64,000 nucleotides of DNA, taken from a virus. Under the pieces are notes generated by a model, which was not told where the DNA came from, did not search any database, and was given only the letters and a program-made list of their open reading frames with translations. A program made the position numbers and the translations under genes. Shown here piece by piece: positions 25,008-35,300 of the stretch (the first letter of the stretch is position 1; each line of letters opens with the position of its first letter). The stretch is from IMG/VR virus record IMGVR_UViG_3300035670_000192, positions 1 through 64,000 of that record. One strand, written 5' to 3'.

Positions 25008-26296
25008 TGTCTTATTTACTTAATAAAAATGTAAATGTATTGAATGCTAATTCAATCGTTTCAACTACAAATCCATTACCAGTTACCACCCTTGGAAGCA
25101 TTTATAACTCTAGTGGCAATTTAGATACGTCAAAAGACGGATTTGGACGAGCAAGAGTTGCTGAACCATTTACAATTTTTGATTCAAGTTTTAGATATAG
25201 TGATGATTCAAGAAACTGGAATGCAAACACGGCAAATAGCGGAACATCTGTATTTACTGCAAATCAATCTTTTGTTGGAATGTCAGTAAACGGAACATCA
25301 GATAGTAGAGTAATTCGCGAATCTAAAAAAGTATTTAAATATCAACCAGGAAAAAGTTTACTGACGTTAAGTTCATTTACAATGGCGCAGCCAAGATCAG
25401 GTCTTCGTCAAAGAGTAGGTTACTTCAGCGATAAAGATGGTCACTTTTTAGAAGCAAATAATACCACACTTTATCTTGTCGAAAGATCAGGAACAACAGG
25501 AAGTGCAGTTGATACTCCTGTTATGCAATCGTTGTGGAATGTCGATAAACTTGATGGAACAGGACCTTCTGGATTGTCTGTAAATGTCGCTAACTCGCAA
25601 ATTTTCTGGACTGATACAGAATGGCTTGGTGTAGGTTCGGTCCGTGTAGGATTTGTTATTGATGGTCAATTTATTATTTCTCACATTTTTCATCACGCAA
25701 ATCGTTCAACTGGCGTTTATATGACTAGTGCAACGTTACCTTTGCGTCTTGAAATTGAAAATACATCAGCAACAGGCGTATCCTCCACATTGAAACATAT
25801 ATGTAATTCTGTAATGTCAGAAGCTGGTTATACTCCAAGTGTTGCAACAAGAGCAGTTTCGACTGCTTTGACTGGCGTCAATTTAAATCAAACATCATTC
25901 ACTCCTTTAATTGCGATTCGCCTTAAGGCTGGGTTTGAAAATGCTGTTGTTGTTCCAGCGCTAGTCACTGCATGGGGTTTGCAAAACACGCCATTTATCT
26001 ATCGCTTATCTATGAATGAAACAATAACTGACGGAAGTTGGGTTTCTGCTGGATCCGAAAGTGCTGTAGAATATAATATCACATCAACTTCAATGTCTGG
26101 TGGTGATGTTCTTATGGAAGGATTATTCGGTGGTGGCACTATCGGTTCGCATCTAACCTTAAACTTATCAGAACACAATCACAGTTATCAGTTAAGAAGA
26201 AGATTAGACGGAACTAGAGAAACCATTGTTGTTTCTGTATTAGCAACTACAAATAACGACGATTGTGTTGGCACTTTAACGTGGCAAGAGTTTTAA
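25007..26296 (+). CDS. Probable tail-fibre / virion structural protein
   Basis: 429 aa from ATG 25007. Beta-rich, without low complexity (FGRARVAEPFTIFDSSFRYSDD, LLTLSSFTMAQPRSGLRQRVGYFS, DGQFIISHIFHHANRSTGVYMTS, EHNHSYQLRRRLDGTRETIVVSV). It resembles large virion proteins of marine T4-like phages, which are often found beside fibre genes. I cannot name a specific function. Confidence 0.6.
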   Translation: MSYLLNKNVNVLNANSIVSTTNPLPVTTLGSIYNSSGNLDTSKDGFGRARVAEPFTIFDSSFRYSDDSRNWNANTANSGTSVFTANQSFVGMSVNGTSDSRVIRESKKVFKYQPGKSLLTLSSFTMAQPRSGLRQRVGYFSDKDGHFLEANNTTLYLVERSGTTGSAVDTPVMQSLWNVDKLDGTGPSGLSVNVANSQIFWTDTEWLGVGSVRVGFVIDGQFIISHIFHHANRSTGVYMTSATLPLRLEIENTSATGVSSTLKHICNSVMSEAGYTPSVATRAVSTALTGVNLNQTSFTPLIAIRLKAGFENAVVVPALVTAWGLQNTPFIYRLSMNETITDGSWVSAGSESAVEYNITSTSMSGGDVLMEGLFGGGTIGSHLTLNLSEHNHSYQLRRRLDGTRETIVVSVLATTNNDDCVGTLTWQEF

Positions 26297-26297
26297 G

Positions 26298-26305
26298 AAT
26301 AAATA
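26298..26305 (+). promoter_or_regulatory. T4-type late promoter motif AATAAATA
   Basis: Lies directly after the previous stop and 22 bases before the next ATG, followed by a GAGGG ribosome site. The spacing is the same as at 19157. Confidence 0.55.
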
Positions 26306-26327
26306 CCCTAAAAGTCGAGGGATGTAA

Positions 26328-27755
26328 ATGGCTGGTAAGTTATCGGGTGGTGCGATTGAAGCAGGAACCATCACCACGGATCAATTAACAACTTCTTTAA
26401 GTGAAACCATTTCCTCTGGCGGTGGTCCTAAAGTCACATCATTAATTTATCCAGATGACGACACAGCCGCAAATACCATTGGCGGTCAAACAGTTTATAT
26501 TAATGGCTCTGGTTTTGATTCTAATGTTACTGTTTATATTAATAATTCTGCTGTACCTTCCGTAACTTATATTAATTCTGGTAATGTTCAAATTACCACA
26601 CCAAATCTTGCCTCAGGAACATATCCGTTATATGTGATTAATCCAGAGGACGGTGGTACTGCAATCGTCAGTCCAGGTATTGTAATTTCTCCAGAACCAG
26701 TTTGGGTTACTGGAACGACACTAGAAGGTTTTTTACTTTCTTCTTCAGTCTCGAGAAATCTATCCGCAACAGGCGATGGTTCTGTAACCTATACTCTAAA
26801 AGACGGAAGTACGCTGCCTGGTGGTTTAACATTAGCAGCAAATGGTTTATTGAGCGGAACAATCACTTCTCCACCAAATACATCAACCACATATACCTTC
26901 ACTGCTCTTGCAATTGACTCTGAAAATCAAAGTACAGAAAGAACATTCAGCATTCTTGGCTCTGCGCTGACAGCAACAGGCGGTACAGTTTCAAATATTT
27001 CTGGCTATCGTGTTCACACCTTTACGTCAACAGGTTCTTTAACTGTGACTGGATCTGGTTCCGTAGAATACTTGGTAGTCGCTGGTGGTGGCGGCGGTGG
27101 TGCTGGTCCTTATCAAGGCGGCGGTGGCGGTGGTGGTGGTCTTGTAGAAGGTTCAGTTTCATTAAGTCAAGAAACATACACCATTACAATTGGTGGTGGT
27201 GGCGCTGCTTCAACTGGCACAGGTGTTCGTGGCTCAAATACTTCTATCTCAGGTAATGATATAACATCAATTATTGGTATTGGTGGTGGCGGCGGCGCAG
27301 GTGAATTGCCATCTCCTGGTGGTGGTGCAATTGCTGGTAGTGGCGGTTCTGGTGGTGGTGGATCGCATGGATCGCCAAGCCCAGGTCTTGCTGGTGGTGC
27401 AGCCCTTCAACCAACAAGTGAATCTGGTGGATATGGTAATGATGGTGGTTTCGGTCACAGCAGCCCAGGCAATTACGTTGGTGCTGGTGGTGGTGGTGCT
27501 GGCGCAGTCGGTGGGAATGCAAGTTCAACATTAGCAGGAACTGGCGGTGACGGCAGAGCATCATCTATCACTGGATCATCAGTAACCTATGCTGGTGGTG
27601 GCGGTGGAAAGAAACGAGATGGTGCAGGTGCTGCAGGAGGAACTGGTGGTGGTGGTACTGGCGGTTCTTCTGGTGGTACAGCAAATCTCGGCGGTGGTGG
27701 TGGTTATGCCTATTCTGGCGGTTCAGGTGTAGTAATTATAAGGTATCCAGTATAA
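26328..27755 (+). CDS. Tail adhesin: tag + IPT/TIG + Ig-like + glycine-rich domain
   Basis: 475 aa. The tag GKLSGGAIEAGTITTDQL leads into an SSGGGPKV hinge. About 40-125 is an IPT/TIG fold (IYPDDDTAANTIGGQTVYI...GSGFDSNVTVYIN). About 128-215 is a putative Ig domain (LPGGLTLAANGLLSGTI, a He-PIG-like signature). About 225-475 is a Gly-rich adhesin domain (SNISGYRVHTFTSTGSLTV, EYLVVAGGGGGG, SVTYAGGGGG, GVVIIRYPV). The stop overlaps the next ATG. Confidence 0.75.
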   Translation: MAGKLSGGAIEAGTITTDQLTTSLSETISSGGGPKVTSLIYPDDDTAANTIGGQTVYINGSGFDSNVTVYINNSAVPSVTYINSGNVQITTPNLASGTYPLYVINPEDGGTAIVSPGIVISPEPVWVTGTTLEGFLLSSSVSRNLSATGDGSVTYTLKDGSTLPGGLTLAANGLLSGTITSPPNTSTTYTFTALAIDSENQSTERTFSILGSALTATGGTVSNISGYRVHTFTSTGSLTVTGSGSVEYLVVAGGGGGGAGPYQGGGGGGGGLVEGSVSLSQETYTITIGGGGAASTGTGVRGSNTSISGNDITSIIGIGGGGGAGELPSPGGGAIAGSGGSGGGGSHGSPSPGLAGGAALQPTSESGGYGNDGGFGHSSPGNYVGAGGGGAGAVGGNASSTLAGTGGDGRASSITGSSVTYAGGGGGKKRDGAGAAGGTGGGGTGGSSGGTANLGGGGGYAYSGGSGVVIIRYPV

Positions 27756-29278
27756 TGGCAGGTAAATTAGAAGGAACTGCGATTCAAGCAGGCACAATAT
27801 CGACAACACAATTGGCTCCTGCGCTGAGCACTGCAGTGTCATCAGGCGGTGGAATTAAGATAACAGGAATAAGTTATCCTGGTGCAAACACAGCTGCAAA
27901 TACCAACGGTGGTCAAACAATTACATTAACTGGTACTGGTTTTAAACCAGGCGTTATCGTTTCAATTAATAACGCAACAGTTCCTGCTACAAGTTTTATA
28001 AATGCAAATAGCATTAGTTTCACAACACCTGCAGGTTTAGCGGCAAGAACGTTTCAAGTATATGTAACAAATACTGATGGTTCTTCGACAATTCTATTCC
28101 CAGGAATTGATATATCAAATGAACCTGTTTGGGTAACTAATTCCACACTTCCTGGATTCGTAACGCCAGGACCAATTTCTATAGATTTTAGTGCAACAGG
28201 TGATGGTGAGATCACTTATGCTTTGGCATCAGGTAGTACACTACCATCAGGGTTGACGATTGCTTCAAATGGTCGCTTTAGTGGCACAAAATCTGCAAAT
28301 GCAGAATCTGACACAACCTATACTTTTGATGTAGTTGCAACTGACGCTAACAATCAGTCAACGACAAAAACATTTTCATTATCTGAAATTGTGACTTTAT
28401 CGGGAACTGGCGGTACTGTATCAAACATCACAGGTTATCGCGTTCACACCTTCACAAGTTCAGACACATTTACGATCAATGCTGGTCCAAGAACTGTTGA
28501 GTATCTGATTGTTGCTGGTGGTGGCGGTGGTGGTGCTGGTGGTGGCGGTGGTGCAGGTGGCGTTTTAAGTGGCAATCTCACTATGAATTCTGGTGTGACT
28601 TATACAGTCACTGTCGGTGCTGGCGGTGTCGCATCATATGCTGGTAGTGCTTTTGCAGCAAGCAGCGCTGCAGTAAATGGTGCAAATTCTTCAGTAAGTG
28701 GATCAGACATTACATCAATTATTGCAGTTGGTGGTGGTGCTGGTGCAACCACAAATACTGTTTTTGGTGGCGGTTCAATCGCTGTCAATGGCACATCATA
28801 CAAGGGCGCAAATGGTGGCTCTGGTGGCGGTGGCGGTGGCAACTCAGAAGGACCAAGCATCTTCGGTAATGTTCCAGGTGGCGTTGCAGTTTATCCAGGA
28901 AGTCCATTTATAAGTGGAACACGCCAAGGTTATAACGGTGGTGCTGGTGGTGGTTATGGTAATTCTCCAGCCGCTGGTGGTGGCGGTGCTGGTGCAGCAG
29001 GTGAACCTGCACTTTCATTTAGACCAGGAGTTGGAGGCGGTGGTACTGCTTCTCCAATTAGCGGAAGTTCAGTCACTTATGGTGGCGGCGGTGGTGGTGG
29101 ATCTTATGGTCATGGTGGCTCTGCTGGTGGTTCTGGTGGTGGTGGAGCAGGCAGAGGATTTACTCAAGGTGGTTCAGCAACTTCTGGTAGCACAAACACT
29201 GGCGGTGGCGGCGGTGGAGGAGGAGTCAGCGGTGGCTCTGGTGGATCGGGAATCATCATCTTAAGATACGCGGTGTAA
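27755..29278 (+). CDS. Tail adhesin: tag + IPT/TIG + Ig-like + glycine-rich domain, paralogue
   Basis: 507 aa, same domain order as the previous gene: tag GKLEGTAIQAGTISTTQL, TIG domain (ISYPGANTAANTNGGQTITL), Ig-like domain (STLPSGLTIASNGRFSG), then a Gly-rich domain ending SGIIILRYAV. The long antisense Pro-rich frames here are shadows of GGT/GGC codons. It was probably derived from its neighbour by tandem duplication, with divergence of the Gly-rich part. Confidence 0.75.
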   Translation: MAGKLEGTAIQAGTISTTQLAPALSTAVSSGGGIKITGISYPGANTAANTNGGQTITLTGTGFKPGVIVSINNATVPATSFINANSISFTTPAGLAARTFQVYVTNTDGSSTILFPGIDISNEPVWVTNSTLPGFVTPGPISIDFSATGDGEITYALASGSTLPSGLTIASNGRFSGTKSANAESDTTYTFDVVATDANNQSTTKTFSLSEIVTLSGTGGTVSNITGYRVHTFTSSDTFTINAGPRTVEYLIVAGGGGGGAGGGGGAGGVLSGNLTMNSGVTYTVTVGAGGVASYAGSAFAASSAAVNGANSSVSGSDITSIIAVGGGAGATTNTVFGGGSIAVNGTSYKGANGGSGGGGGGNSEGPSIFGNVPGGVAVYPGSPFISGTRQGYNGGAGGGYGNSPAAGGGGAGAAGEPALSFRPGVGGGGTASPISGSSVTYGGGGGGGSYGHGGSAGGSGGGGAGRGFTQGGSATSGSTNTGGGGGGGGVSGGSGGSGIIILRYAV

Positions 29279-29279
29279 A

Positions 29280-31958
29280 ATGGCAGGTAAACTAAAAGGC
29301 ACATCAATCAGAAGTGGTTCACTAACAACCACACAGTTAAACAATTCTTTAACTGAAACGATTTCTTCTGGTGGTGGACCGAAAATAAAATCTTTAACTT
29401 ACGTCGGATCAAACACTGCTGCGAACACTGGCGGTGGAGAAACTCTTTATTTGACAGGTTCTGGTTTCAATTCAAACTTTAGCATATACATTAACGGAAA
29501 CACGGTTTCAACGACAACATTTAATAGTTCAAGTAATATTTCTTTTACAACGCCTGCATTATCTGCCTGCACTTATCCAGTTTATTTGGTAAACAATAAT
29601 GACGGTGCAATGGCAATATTAGTTCCAGGAATACAGTATTCAACTTCCCCTGTATGGACAACGGCTGCAACGTTGGACGAAATTCCAGGAACTGAAGTCG
29701 CTTGGAATATACAATTGGCTGCAACCAGCGATAGTAATATAACGTACACTCTTGCTGACGGTAGTTCTTTGCCATCAGGAATTACATTAGCATCAAATGG
29801 TGCATTGACAGGTACTTTATCTTCACCATCTGCTGAAGACACAACTTATAACTTTACTGTCGTTGCAACAGACGTGGAAAATCAAGTACAGTCTCGTGCA
29901 TTTAGTGTGACTGTTACGGTTACAGATCCACAGTTCTATCTTACGACTCTACTTCTTCATGGTGATGGAACGAATAATCAAACGAATCATTCGTTTATAG
30001 ATTCCTCAAATAATGCGTATAGTTTGACCAGAGGTGGTAATGCAACGCAAGGTACTTTCTCGCCGTTTAGTCCAGTTGGTTGGAGTAACTATTTTGATGG
30101 AACTGGAGACTATTTGACTGCACCTGCTACCGATCAGTTCGCATTCGGCACTGGTGCGTGGACAGTAGAGTTTTGGGTGTATCCTCTTGCTTATGGTAGT
30201 TCAGTCGCTGGCGGTCAACTTTTCGGAACAGTGAATGGTGCATCGTCTGGTTATTCGATTAATCTCGGAACCAGTAACAGCACATTCAGAATCATATCAA
30301 ACGCCACAGGAACTTGGGCTGACAATTTACAAGTGGAAACGGGTGGTGGACCAGCATTAAATACCTGGTCTCATATGGCGATTACCAGAGATGGTGCAAA
30401 TTTAAGCATCTATAAAAACGGCACGCGTGTTGCAAATACCTCATCTGCTACTTCTTGGAATTTTACAGGCTCAACTGGTGTGATTGGTCGATTTAATGAT
30501 GGATCAACTACAAGAGAATTTAACGGCTATCTTTCAAACTTGCGCGTTGTGAAAGGCACTGCTGTTTATGATCCAACTCAATCTTCTATAACAGTTCCAA
30601 CTGCTGCTTTGACCGCAGTAAGCAACACACAATTATTGACTTGTCAAAATAGTCGCTTTTTGGACAATAGCACTAATGCATTTACGATAACTCGCGTTGG
30701 CGATACAGCAATTCAGCCATTTTCTCCACTCAAACCAACAGCTGCTTATTCAACAGCAAATGTTGGCGGTAGTGTCTATCTTGATGGATCTGGCGATTAT
30801 GTTGAAGTTTCGAACGCAATGAATCTTGGAACTTCAGAATTCACAATTGAGTTTTGGATGTATCCATTAACACAATATGCTGATGGAAGTAATATTTCTA
30901 TTTTAAGTGGAGAAGCAGCATCACAAGGTGCAACTGGATGGGGAATGGGTTTAACTTCATATAATGGTTTTAATGGCTTAACACTTGGCTCTGGTACTTA
31001 CGGTCAAGGCACTGGTGGCGATTATGTCGATAATTATTGGGGAAGAAAAAATTGTTGGGATCATATTGTATGGCAAAGAAGAAATTCAGTATTGGAATGT
31101 TATATTAATGGAGTTTCTCAATCATTGAGCAGTTTCTCGGAAGGTAATGGTTCTACTAGCGATACTAAAGATTTTAGTGGCAGTAATACAACTAAACGAT
31201 TAGGAACCGATTTGGGTGGTGGCGGTCCATTCCATGGTTATATTTCAGGATTCAGAATTGTTTCTGGTAATGCAGTTTATGCTGGTAACTTTACTCCACC
31301 AACTTCACCACCAACAAATATTGCAAATACTAAATGGTTGATGACATTTACCAATGCTGGCGTTATTGACAGCACTTCTAGAAATGTTATTGAGACTGTT
31401 GGTGATGCGAAAGTTAATACCGCAATTAAAAAATATGGTACAGGATCTATTGCGTTTGATGGTGTATCTGATGAATTAAAGATTAAATCGTCAACTTTGC
31501 TAGATTTTGAATCTGACTTCACCATTGAATTTTGGGCGTATATTAATACTCTTGAAGATAATATGCGTTTATTTACGCGCCAAGTGTACACAAGTTCACC
31601 TAATATCGAAATGCAAACTAAGGCAGACGGTTCTCTTGTGGCAAGATTAAATAACACTTCAGCTACACCTACGACAGTAAGTTCAGCTGGTGTATTGACG
31701 ACTGGCGCTTGGTATCATATAGCCTTTGTGCGGTACGGTTCAGCAACTAATAATGTGAATGTGTATGTTAATGGGAATTCTGTAATTTCGTTTACTCAAA
31801 CTTCTGCTTGCAACCCTGCTGCAGATTTGTATATTGGTAATTATCCAGGGTTGGATAGAACTCCTAACTGCTATATTGACGATTTCCGTATCACAAAAGG
31901 ATATGCTCGATACACTTCTAACTTCACAGCGCCGACGGCTGCGTTTAAAGATAAATAA
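29280..31958 (+). CDS. Tail adhesin: tag + IPT/TIG + Ig-like + three LamG-type lectin domains
   Basis: 892 aa. Tag (GKLKGTSIRSGSLTTTQL), TIG domain (40-125) and Ig-like domain (125-215) as in neighbours, then three concanavalin A-like/LamG domains at about 218-430, 440-690 and 700-892. Each has YFDG(T/S)GDYL or equivalent, FTIEFWMYP-type strands, an HxA(I/F)xR strand and a GYxSxxRxxxGxAxY end. Such domains bind glycans, so the host receptor may be a surface polysaccharide. The C-terminus YIDDFRITKGYARY...AFKDK recurs in the protein at 32350. Confidence 0.78.
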   Translation: MAGKLKGTSIRSGSLTTTQLNNSLTETISSGGGPKIKSLTYVGSNTAANTGGGETLYLTGSGFNSNFSIYINGNTVSTTTFNSSSNISFTTPALSACTYPVYLVNNNDGAMAILVPGIQYSTSPVWTTAATLDEIPGTEVAWNIQLAATSDSNITYTLADGSSLPSGITLASNGALTGTLSSPSAEDTTYNFTVVATDVENQVQSRAFSVTVTVTDPQFYLTTLLLHGDGTNNQTNHSFIDSSNNAYSLTRGGNATQGTFSPFSPVGWSNYFDGTGDYLTAPATDQFAFGTGAWTVEFWVYPLAYGSSVAGGQLFGTVNGASSGYSINLGTSNSTFRIISNATGTWADNLQVETGGGPALNTWSHMAITRDGANLSIYKNGTRVANTSSATSWNFTGSTGVIGRFNDGSTTREFNGYLSNLRVVKGTAVYDPTQSSITVPTAALTAVSNTQLLTCQNSRFLDNSTNAFTITRVGDTAIQPFSPLKPTAAYSTANVGGSVYLDGSGDYVEVSNAMNLGTSEFTIEFWMYPLTQYADGSNISILSGEAASQGATGWGMGLTSYNGFNGLTLGSGTYGQGTGGDYVDNYWGRKNCWDHIVWQRRNSVLECYINGVSQSLSSFSEGNGSTSDTKDFSGSNTTKRLGTDLGGGGPFHGYISGFRIVSGNAVYAGNFTPPTSPPTNIANTKWLMTFTNAGVIDSTSRNVIETVGDAKVNTAIKKYGTGSIAFDGVSDELKIKSSTLLDFESDFTIEFWAYINTLEDNMRLFTRQVYTSSPNIEMQTKADGSLVARLNNTSATPTTVSSAGVLTTGAWYHIAFVRYGSATNNVNVYVNGNSVISFTQTSACNPAADLYIGNYPGLDRTPNCYIDDFRITKGYARYTSNFTAPTAAFKDK
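31950..31957 (+). promoter_or_regulatory. Possible late promoter motif GATAAATA
   Basis: NATAAATA element at the end of the lectin gene, 15 bases before the next ATG. It is closer to the start than the other examples, and it encodes the fixed AFKDK terminus, so it may be coincidental. Confidence 0.3.
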
Positions 31959-31972
31959 TCAGGTGATTGTAA

Positions 31973-32338
31973 ATGCCAGATAAACTTCCAGGAACATCAA
32001 TTCAAAGCGGAACGATTCAAATCGAAACCTTTTCGTCAGCGCTCAGCGAACAAATCTCGAGTGGTGGTCCAAAGGTAAGCAATTTGATCTATTTCGGTGC
32101 AAATAATTCAGCAAGTGCATCTGGTGGTCAAACAATCACATTAAATGGTTCGAATTTCGATTCAAATGTAACTGTGTATATTGAAGGAAATGCGGCACCA
32201 TCAGTTACTTACATTAGCGCAAGTAACGTACAATTTACGACTCCAGCATTATCAGTAGGAACGTATCTAGTTTATGCGATTAATCCAGACGGTGGCTTTG
32301 GAATTAGCGTGCCTGGATTATCTGTAACGAGTTATTGA
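31973..32338 (+). CDS. Truncated adhesin: tag + IPT/TIG domain only
   Basis: 121 aa. It has the common tag (DKLPGTSIQSGTIQIETF), the SSGGPKV hinge and a complete TIG domain (TITLNGSNFDSNVTVYIEG ... YAINPDGGF), then stops after LSVTSY. The Ig-like and receptor domains present in its four relatives are absent, yet it keeps a good start and a normal stop. It may be an intact short fibre cap, or the remnant of a cassette that lost its tip. Confidence 0.65.
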   Translation: MPDKLPGTSIQSGTIQIETFSSALSEQISSGGPKVSNLIYFGANNSASASGGQTITLNGSNFDSNVTVYIEGNAAPSVTYISASNVQFTTPALSVGTYLVYAINPDGGFGISVPGLSVTSY

Positions 32339-32349
32339 GGAAGGTTTAA

Positions 32350-35300
32350 ATGCCAAATAAACTATCAGGAACAGCGATTCAAAGTGGTACGATCACTTCA
32401 ACTCAGCTGTCAGCGACTTTGACGACAACAATTGAGTCTGGCGGTGGTCCGAAGATCGCATCCATTATCTATCCTGGTGACGATACTGCTGCAAACACAA
32501 ATGGTGGTCAAACGCTATACATCACAGGTTCAGGTTTTAAATCAAACTCAACAGTTTATATTAATGGCAATAACGTTCCTTCCGTTTCTTATATCAGCGC
32601 AAGCAATTTGTCTTTCACAGGTCCTGCTCTTTCTTCAGCATCATATCCTGTTTATGTGATTAATCCAGAGGATGGCGCAACTGCAATTTTAATTCCAGGT
32701 CTTCAAGTTTCTGGTGAGCCAAGTTGGGTTACTGATGCTACATTGTCTGAGCAAGATGCTGCTGGTGCTTGGAATATCTCTCTATCCGCAACTGGTGATG
32801 CTCCATTAACTTATGCTCTTGCTGCTGGTAGTTCTTTACCAACGGGCATCTCTTTGGCTTCAAACGGCGTCATTAGTGGTACAATCACAACACCACCAGA
32901 AGCAGATACAACTTACAATTTCACTGTTGTTGCGACTGACGCGCAAAATCAAGATTCATCAAGAGCGTTTAGTGTAACCGCAAAAACTGGTGAAGGTCTA
33001 CTATTTGCGAATAATGTTCTACTAATCCATGCTGATGGCACAAACAATCAGAACAATCATACGTTCTTAGATTCATCAAATAATAACTTCACAATCACAA
33101 GATACGGTAATGCTTCACAAGGTTCATATAGTCCACACAGTCAAACTGGTTGGAGTAATTATTTTGATGGTAGTGGAGATTATTTTGCTGCATCAAATCA
33201 AATCTCAAATTTTGGAACAGGCGATTTTACGATAGAGTGTTGGGTTTATAAGACTGGCACAACTAGTGTTGTTTTATCAAATCAAGACGGCGGTACAGAT
33301 GCGAATTATTTCGTGCTTGATGCAATAAATGCTAATGTAACATTTCAAATTCGAGATAACAGTTCGCAAGCATATGCGTATGGTCCAGCAATGGCAAACA
33401 ATACATGGACTCATATTGCGGTAACAAGAAGCAGCAATTCAGTCAAAGTATTTGTAAATGGTGTTTCTGGTGATGCTGTAACAATATCAAAGAGTGTAAC
33501 CTCAAGGCAATTCCTTATTGGCGCATTTTTATATACAGGATTTGAAACTTATTTTGGTGGATACATTTCAAATGTTCGTGTTGTTAAAGGCACTGCTCTA
33601 TACACTTCTAACTTCACACCATCAACAACACCACTGCAGCCAGTCACAAATACTTCTATTTTGACTTGTCAATCAAATCGATTTGTTGATGAAGGTCCGA
33701 ATAATTACACACTTACTCGCAATGGCGACATTTCGGTGCAACCGTTTGGTCCATTTGCTCCTGTTATAACGACTGCTAATAGTAACAGTGTTTACTTTGA
33801 TGGGAGTGGAGATTATTTGACAACTGCAAGTGATGCAGCATTTGGTTTTGGGACAGGCGATTTTACGATTGAGGGTTGGATTTACACAAACAGCTCATCT
33901 ACACAAAGAATAATCAGTAGTTCTGAGAATAATGGTGAGTTGCTGTTAGTGAATTCTGGCGGCAACGTTTATTTAAATTGGTTTGATGGTTCTTCTGACT
34001 TTGGTAATAGTTCAAATTTCGTTCCGCAAAATTCTTGGGCACATGTAGCAGTAACAAGATCTTCTGGAAGCGTTAGACTTTTCATAAATGGAACTTTATC
34101 TAATACTCCAGCAACAAGCACTAGAAGTTATGGTACAAGATCAGTTACTGTAGGTATATATGGTGGTGACAACTCAACTCAACCATTTAATGGAAGTATC
34201 TCTAATCTTCGAATTTTAAAAGGAACGGCGCTTTATACATCATCATTTACAGTTCCGACATCACCACTTACTGCGATATCAAATACATCTCTACTCACTT
34301 GTCAATCTACAACGTTTATTGACAACAGCACAAATGCATTAGCCATCACTCCAAGCGGTAATGTTCGACCAAGATCGTTTAATCCATTCGGATATGTCAA
34401 CACTGCTTCTGCATACTCAACAGCGAATGTTGGTGGTAGTGCGTACTTTGATGGAAGTGGGGATTATTTGTCTGCACCAGACAGCACAGCATATGATTTC
34501 GGTACAGGCGATTTTACTGTAGAGGCTTGGATATATCCAACAACTGCGAGTGGAGTAAGAATTCTAGTAGGGCAATATTCAGGCTCAGATGGATTCTCGT
34601 TAGAATTAACAAACACAAATACATTAACAGTATGGCTAGAAGGATCAACTATCGCTACTTCTAGCGGAACTGTTATCGCAAATGCATGGAATCATGTTGC
34701 AGTATCTAGAAGTGGTTCTTCACTACGATTGTTTATAAATGGGGCTGTTGACGGAACTGCCACAAATTCAACAAACATTTCTGGATCTTCAAGTGCGCTT
34801 TATATTTCTAGCAGCGCTTCTACTCCTGGCGCTGGAGTGTTTACTGGATATATGTCTGGAGTTCGAGTTGTGAAGGGTACTGCAGTTTATACTGGAGCAT
34901 TCGCGTTACCGTCTGCACCACCAACTAACATCGCCAACACATCTTTACTTCTCAACTTCACCAACGCTGGCATCTTCGACCAAACAGCGAAGAATGTGAT
35001 TGAAACCGTCGGTGATGCAAAGGTCAGCACAGCACAGTTTAAGTATGGTAGTGCGTCGATGTACTTTGATGGAACTGGCGATTATTTGACTATACCAGAT
35101 AGTCAATCGTTCAACTTCGGTTCTGGTGATTTTACAATTGAAATGTGGATATACTTTAATGCATTCTCTGACGGTAAAGCGATTATAACAAAGGGGTGGT
35201 CGACTGTTAATGCACCTTTCCTCATATACACGGATGGTGTACAAAACAAAGTAAAATTCTACAGCTCTTCAAATGGTAGCACATGGAATATCGCTGATGG

